Shown here in pieces: positions 12,653 through 26,063 of a stretch of 64,000 nt of DNA. Below the pieces are notes generated by a model. It saw nothing but the letters and a program-made list of their open reading frames with translations, did not search any database and had not been told where the DNA came from. Position 1 is the first letter of the stretch. Each line of letters starts with the position of its first letter. The stretch lies in the NCBI RefSeq assembly GCF_027744825.2, contig NC_071336.1, forward strand, positions 10,107,001 to 10,171,000, written 5' to 3'. Origin of the DNA: Synchiropus splendidus. Lineage: Eukaryota; Chordata; Actinopteri; Syngnathiformes; Callionymidae. The position numbers and the translations under genes are program-made.

Positions 12653-15600
12653 CTGTTACAGATGCCTATAGGGCGATAGTTATTATCCAACGTTGGACTT
12701 GATTTTTCACTTGAGCCAGCAGATTTGATATGAAATCTATTCTAAAAGATTGTGTAGAATACACAGCTTGTTTTGTCTGCCTTTCAGAAGCCCTGCGCCA
12801 ATTTTGAATCAGCAGTTTTTTTCCCCTCTCTTCGCCTTGATGCTCTAGTTTTTTTTCTTATCCAGACTCGCGCCTTCGTTTCTCCATCAGATGGTGCCTC
12901 TGGGACTTGGAGGAGAGAAATGAATTATAGTAGGGGGGTGGGTATTTGAGGGAGTATGCAAATTCCTACGCAGCAGTTTCTTTCAACGGCTTGCGTTTGG
13001 AAATAGAAACAAGGTCTCTTGAATCCAGATCTCAGTATTATTTCCAGGAAACTCCATCCACTGCTGAGCACTGGGAAAAAGTATGTTCTGATAGTTGCAG
13101 AGGCACGCAAACAAACAACTCATTCATGGTGTCACTGTGTTTGCCTTCAGTTTCAAAGCTTCAGGTAGGTATGGGTCGCAACATTTTCGGCAGGAATCTG
13201 AAAGAGGAAAAAGAAAAAACGGACATTAAAAAAAAATATTTTCTGTTATTCACTGAGTCACAACCACTGATGCTGCAAGAAAAATATGAATTTTAGAAAT
13301 CGATTCACTCAACCTACCAGTCACATAGCGGAAACCCACACAAACAAGACAAAATTGCACTCATGGCTAGTCACCAGAAAAAGGTCCACAAAGAAAGAGA
13401 TACATTTTATTTACTTTTGTCACATCACATCATGATATTAACAACATGCTGATATAACATAATAGGTATTGATAGGACAAGAAAAGGCACCGTGAATATT
13501 GTATACTGCTGCAGTTTACCCACAGACACAGTCAGAAAGTGGCCTTCCAACTGCACAATGTGCAGGTGTGATCCAGGGCCAGGCCATTCAACAGCTACAA
13601 AGAGTTCATATTTGGGAGGCAGATGCGAACATGGCTCAGAATCACAATGAAATAACAACATCTCAACTTTTCCTCCACAACGCCAAGTCAAATGAACCTG
13701 AATATTACAGTGGTGCATCACTGCTGACAACCGATATCAGTCCCCACCTCTAATATTCTCAGAAGTTTGAAATCCGTATTCTTTTACTTTACACTCCATT
13801 TCATGATGGCCACATTCAACATTTGAATACAGAATATGACCAAAAAAAAGGTGCTACTAGGCAGTGCCAAAGCCTCATAAAGCTGTTTTTCCAGATTACA
13901 TCCCAACTGATCAGACCATGCTCAATATACCTTGTGAATACTAGAAACTGGGTGGGGAGGTTTGTCTGTGTTAGTCAGGGAGCCAGGATACATAATCATG
14001 ACCTCACAGGCAGCACATTGATTGAGATGAATGAGAGTGGACAGGAGGGACAGACGCACACCGAGAAGTACACGCTCTTCGTCAGTGGTGGATGTCCATG
14101 CTGACCAGTGACAGAATGAAAAGATGTGGCTTGATCAAATGTGTCAGCTTCAAACTTCGAAGGCTTAGAGAGAGTCACTTATTACCGCTGAATTCCAAAT
14201 AGCCAACACAGCTCTTCTTTCCAACAACACAAGCACATGATACACTCATTACAAAGAATTCAAAAAAATGTACTGGCACTTAAATTAGAGAAAGTACATT
14301 TCAATCATTTTCAGAAAAATTATACATCATTTTCCCATAGTTCACACACAAGCAATATGCGTCAACGTCCTCAGTGACTAATGACACATCACTTTCCACG
14401 TCAGGCTGCTGATGAATGTGAGATGCTGTCAGACTAAATGTCTTCTAATTTGGCCGCTTGCAAAACATGCCTTGAGGAGCGATAAAACCAAGCCAAGCCT
14501 GTGCTATTTTGGTCACAGTTTGCATGTCTGAACATACCTCTTCCTCTACACCACAACATTGCATTGACGTGTGTAAATATGTATACACGGAGAATGACGT
14601 CCCTGCACATACAGAAATATGCTGTTGAGAGAAGAGATGCCTTTGAAGCCTTCTGTTAGAGTGGCATGAAGTGGGGTCAACACAGACTGGCACATTTTGC
14701 AAGGATGTCATAGCCATGTTTTTTCATGTATTAATTGTCAAAGTCTACCAAAGTATAAATGCCGCTTTGAAGTAACCACTGGCACCACAGAGTTCACGCT
14801 TGCCACAAGTGTGTGGGCTAGACGTAGGGTTAGGGCTGTTATATGCATTTGACACGCTACATCAACACATCCTCACTCGCATGGCGTACTACAATGATGT
14901 CAGGAAAAATAGACTTTTTCGTCCTACAGTATACTGATGACAAAGACAGCCTTCAGAGTTACATGTTGACACAACAGGTTTTCAACTGATGGTATGGTGC
15001 ACCTTACATTTTACATGTAACAATTTGTCAATCGCTATCTGAAGCCCACCAAACAGGCATGTGTTTTAGTCATGGAGAATTTTGGCACAGTCACTGGGGA
15101 GAGCCACGTAGGGGATTATAAATAGCAACTGACATCCAATATGATTCAGTGAAGAGAGCTTCCGAAGGTCTCCCCGTGGATCGTGACACCACCAGCCTGC
15201 TACATACGAAGGAAAACCCTTTTTATTAAATGTAACGCCTATCCATATGTGTCAATACGCAATGTAGAAGGCTGCCTTTTTTGTCAGTATAAGACTGTAC
15301 TCTTTCTCAACGTCAATATATCATGGCAGGGGAGTGAAGGGTGGGTTGGCTATATTCTGTCTTCAAAGCCCAACAGCTTTATGATGAAACAGTTACGAAC
15401 TGGACATTTCCGTTCTCTGCTTTACAGGAGTTTGTTTCCAACATCATCATTTGTTCATGTTTAAGTACAATAGTTAAATAAGGGTAGAGTCGAGCAATTT
15501 GATGTTTCACGTCTCTCGTACAAGCCTGTTGCGTGCGTAATGTCATAGACACTCTTTCACCAGTTTTATCCTGAGGTTAAGTTATGGCTGTGTGAGATAG

Positions 15601-18600
15601 TGAGATGTTTTTTTTTTAGCAGCTCTCTCTGGTTGGCTCGAGATCGGGATTGTTTTCAGCAGTAAATTGTGCATGCAGGAATCGACCAATCCTACCGCTA
15701 ACCGTTCCTCCTTATGCTCAAGAAATACGTGACAAAACTGTACGAATTTGATATGAATGCATGCACAGATTCCGATTTGGTGGTGGTTAAACCACCCCCT
15801 AAAATACACAGCCGCTCAACATACCAGCACCATAACACCATTACCATCACGTGTGATGGTAGAAATCGCATCCACTCATTTGTACTGGTGCCGTCACAGT
15901 GCATACATGGCCTTAATGGTTGCTCGGTCTCTGCAGTTGGTGGGAGCCATGAAACACTAGTTCTCTATGTAGCACAATAAGGTGAGGTGTTGCCTCCATT
16001 TCATGGAAGCTTTGATCATCTTTTTCTCTTTCTTTTTAGGTGATGCCCAAAAAACTTTGTGAAAATCTTTGATGGCCACTTTCCCCTCAAGCCGAGGACG
16101 AAACAATTTTCAAGATAAAACAGGAATTTGATGGGTTTCTTCTTTCATATGAGTCTGTCTGCTCAAACTGATTGGTTTCATGGTAGTCATGAACTGATTC
16201 CGATTCAGTTAAATACTTAGCTCACTAAATGATTCAGGCTAATTAAGATGGGAACGGAGCAACATTTTTAATCCTGAAAATGCTTGGATCTAACTGTCTA
16301 GACAAGATCCTGAGACAGTCTGCTGGATCCAAAAGAGGAAATGATCCCTGAGACTTGGTGCTTTGCAAAGGCTGCACTTTAGCGCTCGGCTTCTGGGCTA
16401 AACCAGAGACTTTGAGAAAATACAGTAGTATACAGTGCAAACAACTTATTTACATATGTATAAACAAGATGGTAGACATAGATATCTAGATGTGCAATAC
16501 TCCCGGGCAACGGCTAATATTCCCAAAAGTAACTCCCCTCTTTGCTCAACATTGTTTTGGTTCTTTTAACAGGATGGTGTCCCTGAAGGTTCCCTGTGTC
16601 GTTTCATTGTGTCTCTGCATTGTGTTGCAAAGTGATTAGAGAGTGTCGGCAGGATTGCCTGATGGTGCTATAAAATCCCAAGGACACTGAGGAAACATAA
16701 CAAGCCTCGGGAGATAACTGGAGCTCAGAGAGTTTGTGCTGTGTGCGCGAGCGGCCCTCGCTGTGATTGATTCTGGTTGCATGTGCAGCCGTCTCCGCTC
16801 TGCAGAGCAACTGTCCTTGCGTCCACTCAGCCTTTCCATTTTTCTATGGCCGGATAAGTCTGGGAAAATGGCCTATCTTTCTTGTTCGTAACATTGTTAA
16901 GTAAGTTAGAATGTCGCCCCAAAAGATACCACTCAACCCAGAAGACTTTCCTAAGATGGCGATAGGTCATAATTTTGCAAAACAGTGGTCATATGAGACG
17001 ATCATGAACGGTCAAATATTTGTTCCTGTCTTCTTCAAAAGTCATCAAAATCAACTGTTTGTATCTTGGTAACTCGGAAACAACTTGGTAAGCCAACAGG
17101 AAGCAAATCCAGCATGTTGTTTATTTATTTAGCGTAAAGCCTCAGACCTTGATGATGCCCCCTTGGCAGCACTGAATCAGCCCAGCTGATTTATTGTTGT
17201 ATTTAGATCTTCTCGTAGCAGCATTTCCCCTTTGTGTTGTTAAAGATATTATATACGCTCCCAAATCTAGCTGCCTTCTGAGGCTGATGTTTTGCCTCCG
17301 ACTGTTTGCGTTGCATCAATTTGCCTCAACTCTAACCCAAAGACAAATGCCAGCCCTCCATGGGAGTGCATCATCCGGCAGCATGACTCCGCTTCCTCAC
17401 ACACTCTGACCCGACTCCTTGTCACAGAGAAGCCCCGAGACTTCAGCGAAGCAGCACAATCGTGTGATCTTGCACTGAACCATTTCCACTCTCCGTCCTC
17501 CCAAGGGGCGAGTGTTGGCACCATCTTGACAGTAAAGTTTCTCCGTCTGTTTGAGCGTGTTTCGTGACACGGACATTGTAGCGTAAAGTTAATAATTCTG
17601 CGCCTGGGATTTGTTGGCTGTCAAGCATAAGATTGTCCACAGGCATTTTTTTGGGACAAACCATTTGGCGCCTTTTGAGCTCAACATCTTGACAACAAAA
17701 AGAGTGTGTTGGTAGCAGTAAGGGAAAAAAGCACAGTCAAATGAAATTCAGCTGAATATAGATGACAAAGACTGCTTATTATTCAGCATGAAATTGGACT
17801 GTTAATTACGCTAACATGAACCTACAACATTTTCCAAAATCCTCAAACCCAAGCATCACTGGGACAGAGGCTGGATGGTGCCTCGCCCGTAGAACTCCCC
17901 TATTAATGCAAGTTATTCCGTGCAACCAAGTGATCCAAGCCCTAATTATTAACGTGTTAATTGATATCCAAAGTATGTGATGTCAGTTGGTGCCAACAAG
18001 GCAGTGCGCCATACACACACACACACACAGTAATCCTTGGCATAAATGTGCCTTGTTTTTGTAATTAAACCATCTTTCACAGCGCTCCGCCTCGGCCCAC
18101 AGACCTCTGATTCCCCTAAGAACTAACTGGCTTTTGAAGCAGCGCCAGACTTTCATCCTCACTCTTCCAAAAACACTCACAGATTAATCAGGTAAAGCCT
18201 GAACCAGGAAGACTCGGCTGCCCAACGGTGCTACGCAGAGTTCACTGCTGTTGCATATGTCTTCACTACACCCCACCCCCAGCCTCCTACCTCCGCCGCC
18301 ACCTCCTTCAGGCGACATCTCATTAGGAAGTGTTAATTTCATCCTGAAATACTTCCAAAGGGCGCAAGCATGGCACGATAACCTCCACAAAGGAGGGGGA
18401 AATATTTGCAAAGTCATTTGAATGCAGCAGAAACACCTACACAACGGATTATGCCGGATAAATAAATAAAAATAACCACCTCATGAAAGGTAGCCCGCGT
18501 TTCTTCATCCTGATATTTACCCACACAAGCCTTTTGTGGTTTCCCTCTATCGAACCCACTGCCAAGATGGAGCAGAAAATAGTACTCAGAAAGGTACCAG

Positions 18601-20943
18601 GTAATCTGTTCTTCAGGACAGCGCTTTTTCACTCAAGGCATCAAACAGTGACCATTTGGAAGCAGACTTTTGCTTTCAGCGATGACGCCGAAGTTAAATG
18701 CATGTTGACGCCGAGGAGGCTTGAAATGGAGCCCCACACATGGCATAACCTCAACCTCCATCATTCTTTTATGTGTCGTGCTGCCCAAGGTGAAGACGAC
18801 ACATTCAGTTGAATAGCAAACGTGTCAACATTGAACGCAGATGAGCGACTTCTGTGTCACTACGGGATGCAAAACGCTATTTGCAAAACAGTCGGAATTG
18901 GACCCATAGGGATGAACAACCTCACATGATTTCAATGCTTTCTGCATAACATATTTGGAGCATTCTCTATTCACTCACCAGGTGACATATCTCAGGACAT
19001 ATATCTGTTTTCCTCCTCCAATGACAATGCAAAACTACTTTAACTTATTCTGCATAAGTCGGTCTTTTAGTCAATAGTTCTTGACTGCCGGGAAAAAAAA
19101 AAAAAAACATTTTCCTATTTAAAAAAAATTAAAAAATGGAATTGTTATAACTCCTTTTGAAATGCAGTTCACGAATTGAAATGTAACTTAACGAAATGCA
19201 TTTAATACAGGAGCTGTTGATATTGGTTCCACTAGCACATTTAGAATGGTATTCAACAGTAAGTAAAGTCTAGAACAAAACGCAAAGCTACTTAGCTTGG
19301 CTGCGATATGGAAGTGTCATTTGTGGTGTATGTGTATGTGCTAATGGCTAAAATGACCTCTTTGACTACTCTTACATACTCACTTGTCACTGTAAGTGAG
19401 TTGTGACTCGCCATGTCCATTCTATAAATACGCAGACCTGTTATTGCTATGCTAGCTTCTCTACACTGTCGCTTTGCCATCAATGGTGAACAAGAATAGA
19501 ACTTTTCAAGCGAGAACGGACTTAGACCCCATTAATACCTGGTATCACATATCCATTGGTGGCCTTCACTAACATGAAATGGCTAAACCGAGGTTCAAGG
19601 TCACCGTCTTCCTCTAATTCATCCTTTCTACTGACGACCAACACAGCATCCGTTCATTTCAACATTTCCTATTTAATCTCCCATGAAAACCTGCCTGAGA
19701 ATAACTGACTCGTAAGGCTCAGGCGCACCAACCACGCTGGTCACTCACTGGATGATTTTACGACACAAACCATCACGACAGAATTCTGCATTCTCAAGGG
19801 GCGTGATTGACAGGTTGTCTTGGCAACTGCGTTTGGAGCAACTATTATTAAAATAAGCACGTGACATGTTGCTTGAAAAATAAGTATTTCATGAAAAAAT
19901 AATGCGAGTGAAAGCCATGTATTTTTAAAGCATAAACCCAAGAGTAATCAAGTCTTTGTTTATTCTGCTATACCTCTAAGCACTTTTCTTTTCCGGAGGC
20001 ACTTAGTGTTTCTGGCCAACGTTCTTTTTACTGAAAAATTCTGATAAATGTGGTTAAAATGTGCTTCCCATAGTGGTCTTTGCCCCACAACATCTCTCAT
20101 AGCCCATTAAGTCAGCCTTGTTGAACATCTTAAAAGTTTAAAAGGAGAGAAATAAAAGCTTTCCCCTAGTTTCATTATGAGATCTGCCTGCTACAAGACA
20201 CCATTGGCTTGCTCTTGCAGTGAAAGCTAGCTGGCTCCAGCCCATATGAGATGAGACGCTCATAAAACACATGAAGGGCCTTAGCATCACGGTCAGCCCT
20301 GCAACTACCTGTTTACTAACAGCATTAATAATCTTGTTTGATGTTTGACTCCATGTGTCACATGGTCAAGGCGAATCATGTGGATCCAATTTAACACTGA
20401 ATAGTGATCACACAAAGTGTTTTCAAACGCTCAGTTACAGAACTATTCAGAAAATGATTCAAGGTTGCCAGGGCTTTTGTAAGCTTGTCAGGTGTCTGGG
20501 GTTGACTGACCATGATATTGGTCCGTGGCAAGGGCAGATATACAGATATACACTAAAGTCAACTCCTCTCACATACAGCGAACGACAACCAGCCAATTGT
20601 ACCAGCGACCGCTAGTCAGATCTGTCTTACGCTGCAAACAAATAAATATGTAGCTGACCAGTTTACTCTATTCGCTAGTTTTGCTTGTCTGATACTGTAT
20701 GCAAAAATGGATTAGTAATATTGGATTTATATCAATACTTGTCTTAATTCTGGAGCCTTAGAGATGAGATGATTCTTGAGTCCTTTTTAATCAAATGAAA
20801 CAAAATCAGATTAATGTAACAAGAATAAATATATGTGGCAGGCTCAGTGTCTTCCTGCCAAATGCCTGAAACAGCAACATTTCACAAATGGATGTTTGTC
20901 TCCTAGTGTGACTTGCCATCAGCAGTGCTAGTTCACTCACTCA
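12653..20943. other. Non-coding 5' side of the nrxn2 exon
   Basis: Unique-looking sequence with one AC microsatellite. A non-coding first exon of nrxn2 could lie here or further upstream, but cannot be located from sequence alone. No convincing coding frame. Confidence 0.55.
18013..18029. repeat. (AC)n microsatellite
   Basis: Eight to nine AC units. Confidence 0.9.
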
Positions 20944-20998
20944 CCTTCCTTCTGGAGTCCCAACCCCAGAAGGCGGGGTTGGGACTCCAGAAGGAAGG
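20944..20998. repeat. Perfect 24-bp inverted repeat with 7-nt loop
   Basis: Arms 20944-20967 and 20975-20998 are exact reverse complements, separated by AGAAGGC. The arms contain CTTCTGGAGTCCCAACCCC. The perfect match points to a recent origin, for instance a template-switch mutation, or to selection for an RNA stem. No transcript evidence is visible. Confidence 0.9.
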
Positions 20999-21150
20999 GA
21001 CAAATCTGACTACATTGAAAAACCAATGCTTCAAGATTAGATACAAAAGACCACTTAAAATCGCTCTCCAATGTCTTGAGAGTAAGAATGTTCATGTAGC
21101 ATCAAAGAAATTGTTTCTGTCTAAAGCTTAGTTACTCTTGTACTCTAGTT

Positions 21151-21242
21151 AACCAGCACTTAGTCCGGTTCAGGGCTGTAGGGAGTGCTGGAGCCTATCC
21201 CAGGGGTCATTGGACAAGAGGCAAGAATACTCCCTGGACAGG
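21151..21242 (-). repeat. Dispersed teleost repeat fragment, copy 1
   Basis: GCTGGAGCCTATCCCAG, TCATTGG and CCCTGGACAGGACAAG follow the widely dispersed fish repeat whose consensus reads roughly CTATCCCAGC, ATTGGGCGAGAGGCGGGG, TACACCCTGGACAGGTCGCC. The orientation is opposite to that of the 36.9-kb copy. The element class was not determined. Confidence 0.6.
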
Positions 21243-21682
21243 ACAAGTGTGTTCTTTTCAGCATCGGTGAAGCCCTAGGGAGCAGCACATTATTATTACA
21301 GTCATGTTCATCAAAGTCATATGGTAGATCTTCATGTCGTTTGATGACGCGCAGGTATGTAATAACTCATGCCTTTAAAATAAGTTACTGGTCCTCGTAA
21401 TAATGTGTTGCACACTAAACTAAATAGTCTTTTCCCTACCGTCCTTTCCCCTTACATTCTGCTAATGCAACACCGTTTTCATTTTCCCACTGTCTCTCGT
21501 CAGCCAACCATGCATCGCTCCTGTGAAGCTTTCATTGAGCTGCCAGACAGGTGGAACCTGAATGGCTTTCAGAAGTGATGGTTCGCTCCAAGAAACCTGT
21601 TTGGTTATCATTTCATGGTCAAAAAGCAACATTTTATTTTGGCTAAAATGAGACATGTTTTTATATATTTCTGGTATTTTTC

Positions 21683-21685
<3 letters not shown>

Positions 21686-21759
<74 letters not shown>

Positions 21760-21767
21760 TATATATA
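21686..21767. repeat. (AT)n microsatellite
   Basis: About 36 AT units, one G interruption at 21758, then more AT. Confidence 0.97.
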
Positions 21768-22428
21768 GCTCTCTCAAGCCCGAACCTATTTACAACCGTC
21801 GTCACTTCTCAACACTGCGAGTCAACTGAATTATTAACTTATGATGGACACCCTCTACTGTTGTAACATGATGTGGCGTTTCACAGCCAAAAGTAAACAT
21901 GAAAGAGTGTTATCATGTTTATTTTACAAGGTTGACTGACAAGCCTGATTTATCTACACTACTCACAACACATTGAACAAAGTGAAAGAGATAACTGTTG
22001 ATCTGGAAGATTTTTAACAGTGAAGTACAGATCCAGATGTCAGAGCGCAGCATTATCCATTGAAGTAAATATGTCTGTCAATACAATCAGATGTTTATTA
22101 TCCGAATAACGGCGAAAACATGTGAGATATCAAACACCCACACACATAGCGAGTCCTGGATCACAGCGCAGCAGTCCTTCCCAGCACTAGTCTGCTGCAC
22201 ACCTCAGCCGCATGGGAGTTTGCAAAGTAGTTTTTGAATGATGTTGTCCACCCAGACAGTGATCAGACCCTTTGCTGCTCTGCATTTAGCATGTTTGTGT
22301 GGAGTCGCACTGTACACGTAGTTTCCAGCATCTAGCACCAAGTCGCTTCAGGCGAGAAAGCTTCCCAAGAGAATATGCAGCTCTCCAGGCGGGATCAAGT
22401 CCACGGCCAAAACCCAACTCGCTTGTGT

Positions 22429-22482
22429 CTTCATGATGTTATCACCTGCTGGTAAACCTTATCAGGTGACTACATCATGAAG
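22429..22482. repeat. Imperfect 20-bp hairpin with 14-nt loop
   Basis: Arms 22429-22448 (CTTCATGATGTTATCACCTG) and 22463-22482 pair at 18 of 20 positions around the loop 22449-22462. Weaker pairing continues outward (CTTG at 22422 against CAAG at 22484) with a bulge. The shape resembles a microRNA precursor, but I recognise no known mature sequence. Confidence 0.75.
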
Positions 22483-25430
22483 ATCAAGAGTGAGCAAAGT
22501 AAAGGATCTCTGTTTTGAACAATCAAAATATAAAACATATTTTGAGTTACAGTGCGCACTTCTTTGTTTACTACATAATTCCATATGTGTCCATTCAATA
22601 TACACACACACACACACAACACAGGTTGAAATAGGTCAACTTTTCTTTCAAGCTGCCTGACCTTTCAGGAGAGTAAAGGCAGGTGACACACAAATCCTTC
22701 ATGTCCATTGCTTTCGGAATTGACATGAAGCAGCATTGGTAGTTGGATGGAGCCGCAGGTACACCATGCTCATCTCAGTTATGTCTACTCTATGTGCAGT
22801 CAAAGATGAGTATCCATGTGTTGTAGTAAACAAGGTGGTTGCTTTATTTATTTCAGTCTGGAAGGGTGTAGTGTTTGAGAAGCAGCGGGCCGATCAGCGC
22901 CAACGGTGATGCTGCTATGAGCATCTACTGTGCACATCTGCAAACACTGTTTCCTCCTCTTTGGGGAAGATACCAAGTTCCTTGCTGCTCAGCCGTTTAA
23001 AGTTGTTTTGCATGCGTGAAATGTAAAATGTTTGCTACGGGCGCGTGGGAATGCGGCCGATTAGGTTTGTGAGCGTGTACCCACTGGCATGCGTGTGTGG
23101 CAGTCTCGATGCCCAGAGATGTTTTTTGTAGGGAAGCACAAGGCTCAGTGGCCAAGCCTCAAGACTCTCCCGGTTCCAATTAACCAGCCCAGCAGCCTGC
23201 AGCACTGCTGGCCTTATCAGGAAGAAAAGAGACAGGGGGATGGGTTGGTGGAGAATGAGAGGGTGATAGAGTGTGCGGGAAAAAGACAGAAGGGTTTGCA
23301 TGAAACAGACAAACGGTTGAAGCGATGTCAACCAACCTGTCTCCTCTTTTTTGACTACAAATGTGATTGTGGCTATTTTATGGAAGAAATCTGACTACTG
23401 AGTGCATTCTGTCACCGGTCAAAGCCATTTCTCACACCTCATCTCAGAATGTGGACAGGGTTTCCTCCGAAAGGATGAAGGATGCAGCTCAAAATAAAGA
23501 GACAAAAATGTAGAGAAAGAAAAGAGAGTGTACATGACAACGCTGAGTCCCAAAAACTAAAGAGAAAGCTGAAAACTTTCTACATTATCGCCAACAAAGT
23601 GAGTTAAAAGCAACTTGGTAGAAGCTACGAGACATAAAATGAACTAATAATAAGGTCTATTTTCTAAGACACAGTCACAATGAGCAAAGTGAGAAGCGAG
23701 GAGGAGGAAGGGCATGATTCGACGCATAAACCCTGATTACCTTGAGTCATTCTCGAGTAAAGAAACAAAGAGAAAAACACATTATGAATAGTGAATGAAC
23801 ATCCAGGAAGTCTTGGGAAGTGAAGAGCACAGTATTGACGGAAACCAAAGAAGTTGGATATAAAAGGAAGGAGGAAAAATGAAAGTAGAAAAAAGAAGTC
23901 AGCAAGTCATATCAGACCCACATCCTTGATCCGAGAAATGAAATGATATACAGGACAGAGTGACTAAATTTATTTTTGTCAGTAGACAAACAAACTTTTT
24001 CCAAAGGAACGTTGTTGAGCACAGCCAAGACCTGCCTCTCTCAATTAGTGCTAAATACATTGAGCGTTCTTGATCACCTGACTAACTACATAAGATTTGT
24101 TGACAAGTCAGAGGAGTGAGCAAGAAGCATCAGTGCATCTGTGTCCCTTCAAGCTTTGATGCTTTGTTGAACGCCACGCCAATATTAAGCATTGCACCCA
24201 CAACAAAACAAAGAAATAGCAAAAAGATGTGTGATCATCAGCCAGGAATCTTTCTTTTCTTAGTCCTTGAGCGCTTCATCTCTATATGTTAAGACATACG
24301 ACTTCCAACTGAGCAGTTAAGGTTTGTACAAGTTATCTGGTTTCATTTTACTCTTCAGAAGTTGCACACGTCAGCTAAGAAAATGATCCTTTCACCAGTT
24401 TAAGCCAAAAAAAAAAAAAGTGAAAAGGCTCCCTTCCCATATGAATCATTGATGGACTGTGGAGCACAGAGACATCCCGAGACAGTAGTCAGGACTATGG
24501 CTCTCTCGTACTCCTGCTTAATGCCTGGACTAACTTTTTTTACTCAGAATTCCAAACAGGTTTAAATCCATCCTTCTGTGCGACACTGTGGTTTGAATCC
24601 AAATTGCTGGTAAATGCTCATCAAATGGTAGAGAGAGAGCAACATGAGATGCTTTTTTTCTCTATACATTGTCTTGATATTAGATTAGCTTCGAAATCCT
24701 CGAATTTTGGCTCTGACTTCCGGAGGATGTCATTGCACTGAATTCACCAATACAAGTCTTGACAACGAACTGCCTCGATGTTATCACGATCTGTCGCTTC
24801 CTACTGACCCTCACTCATATTAAATTAATGCCACTTGATGCAGGAAATTTCTCTCACATTGAGAGCACATCCTCTTTTGAGAGATTACAAAGATACCAAC
24901 AAATCCAAAGAGCAGCCAAGGTTACATTTGAAGAGGTCATACAATCTACAAACAGATGCTTATTGATTCTCAGAATGCCACAGTCTAAACCTCCCTCTTC
25001 AAAACAGCACTTCACATCACAGTTTAACCTATTAAGGCTTGTATTTTTTTCTTGAGTTCTGCTTTTCTTGCAATTTAGGAGAGGAATTACAGAGAGGAAG
25101 TAATAACTAAACTTCGTCCTGTAAGTAAAGTTGTTTTTTGCAAAGAAGAATGACCTTGTTCGTTGTCGAATTTTATCCACAATACTATAAATTATCAATA
25201 AGAATTAAATGATCAAACTATATTTCAGATTTCCATGTCATATGAAGCTGGATCCTTTATTGTACATATTGCATGTAGTCCAGATTCATTTTCAAAACCA
25301 GAAAAAAATGTTCTATCCTGTTCAGTTTCCATTTAGATGGTGGGGGCAGTGTCCCTGCATTGATCAACATTTTAAAAAATAATGCACCATGGCAGTGAAA
25401 AGGGGACCAAATAGGTGAAAGAGGATACTT
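22483..25430. other. Non-coding; purine-rich at about 23440-23960
   Basis: The second part is A/G-rich on the plus strand (many GAGA and AAAG runs). No gene was recognised. Confidence 0.55.
22600..22619. repeat. (AC)n microsatellite
   Basis: About nine AC units after ATTCAAT. Confidence 0.85.
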
Positions 25431-25464
25431 GTCACTAAACTAATGTAGGCATTAGTTTAGTGAC
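25431..25464. repeat. Perfect 15-bp inverted repeat at the LINE 5' border
   Basis: GTCACTAAACTAATG (25431-25445) and CATTAGTTTAGTGAC (25450-25464) flank the 4-nt spacer TAGG. It directly abuts the 5'-truncated LINE, so it may be a by-product of the insertion. Confidence 0.9.
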
Positions 25465-26063
25465 GTCTGCTCAGGACCTTTTATGACTCAGTGGTGGCCC
25501 CAGCGTTCTACTATGCATCTGTCCACTGCTCCGGGCAGCACACAGCAGGACAGGAAGAGACTTCACAAGCTGGTCAGGAGGCTGTCCAGCTCTGTCCTGG
25601 GCTGTGCACTGGACTCTGTGGGGGAGGTGTGTGAGAGGATGATGTTGGCCAAGCTCACCTCCATCATGAACAACAGCTCTCACCCACTGCGCCAGACCGT
25701 AGAGGAGCTGAGCAGCTCCTTCAGTGGAGGACTGGGACACCCTCAGTGCAAGAAGGAGCCCTACCGAAGGTCCTTCATCCCCACTGCCGTCAGATTGCAC
25801 AACTCGACTGTGGAGTTAACACTGTGTAGTTACTAGTCAACCATCATCATATATAAATCCTGTCTGATATTGCACCCAAGGTTGCGCCACAATATTGCAC
25901 ATTTGTATATCTGTAAATATGTTGCGATGACTACCCGTATGATGACTACCTGTTTGTACGAACCATTCTTGCTTATTTCTGTCTTTGCACTGACAACATA
26001 AGAGCAACTGTAATGGTGAATTTTTCCTTTGTGAGATCAAAAAAGTCTATCTTATCTTATCTC
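25465..26063 (+). mobile_element. 5'-truncated LINE 3' end (CR1/L2/Rex1-like), decayed
   Basis: This is the last part of a non-LTR retrotransposon reverse-transcriptase ORF with its 3' UTR. The frame from about 25540 to 25836 gives QDRKRLHKLVRR, LTSIMNNSSHPL, SSSFSGGLGHP and CKKEPYRRSFIPTAVRL, the familiar C-terminal blocks of teleost jockey-superfamily LINEs. A further family-like piece, FYDSVVAPAFYYA (from 25479), is in another frame, so at least one frameshift is present near 25525. The 3' UTR ends with TCTATCTTATCTTATCT (to 26063), the short tandem tail typical of fish L2-type elements. The RT catalytic part is missing, so the copy is dead. The exact family is not certain. Confidence 0.8.

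Noticed and set aside
15714..15980. 88-codon plus-strand open frame
   Set aside because: No motif, no splice-site support, and an overlapping second frame and antisense frames are open as well.
25471..25800. 109-codon minus-strand frame
   Set aside because: It is the antisense of the CR1/L2/Rex1-like LINE end.
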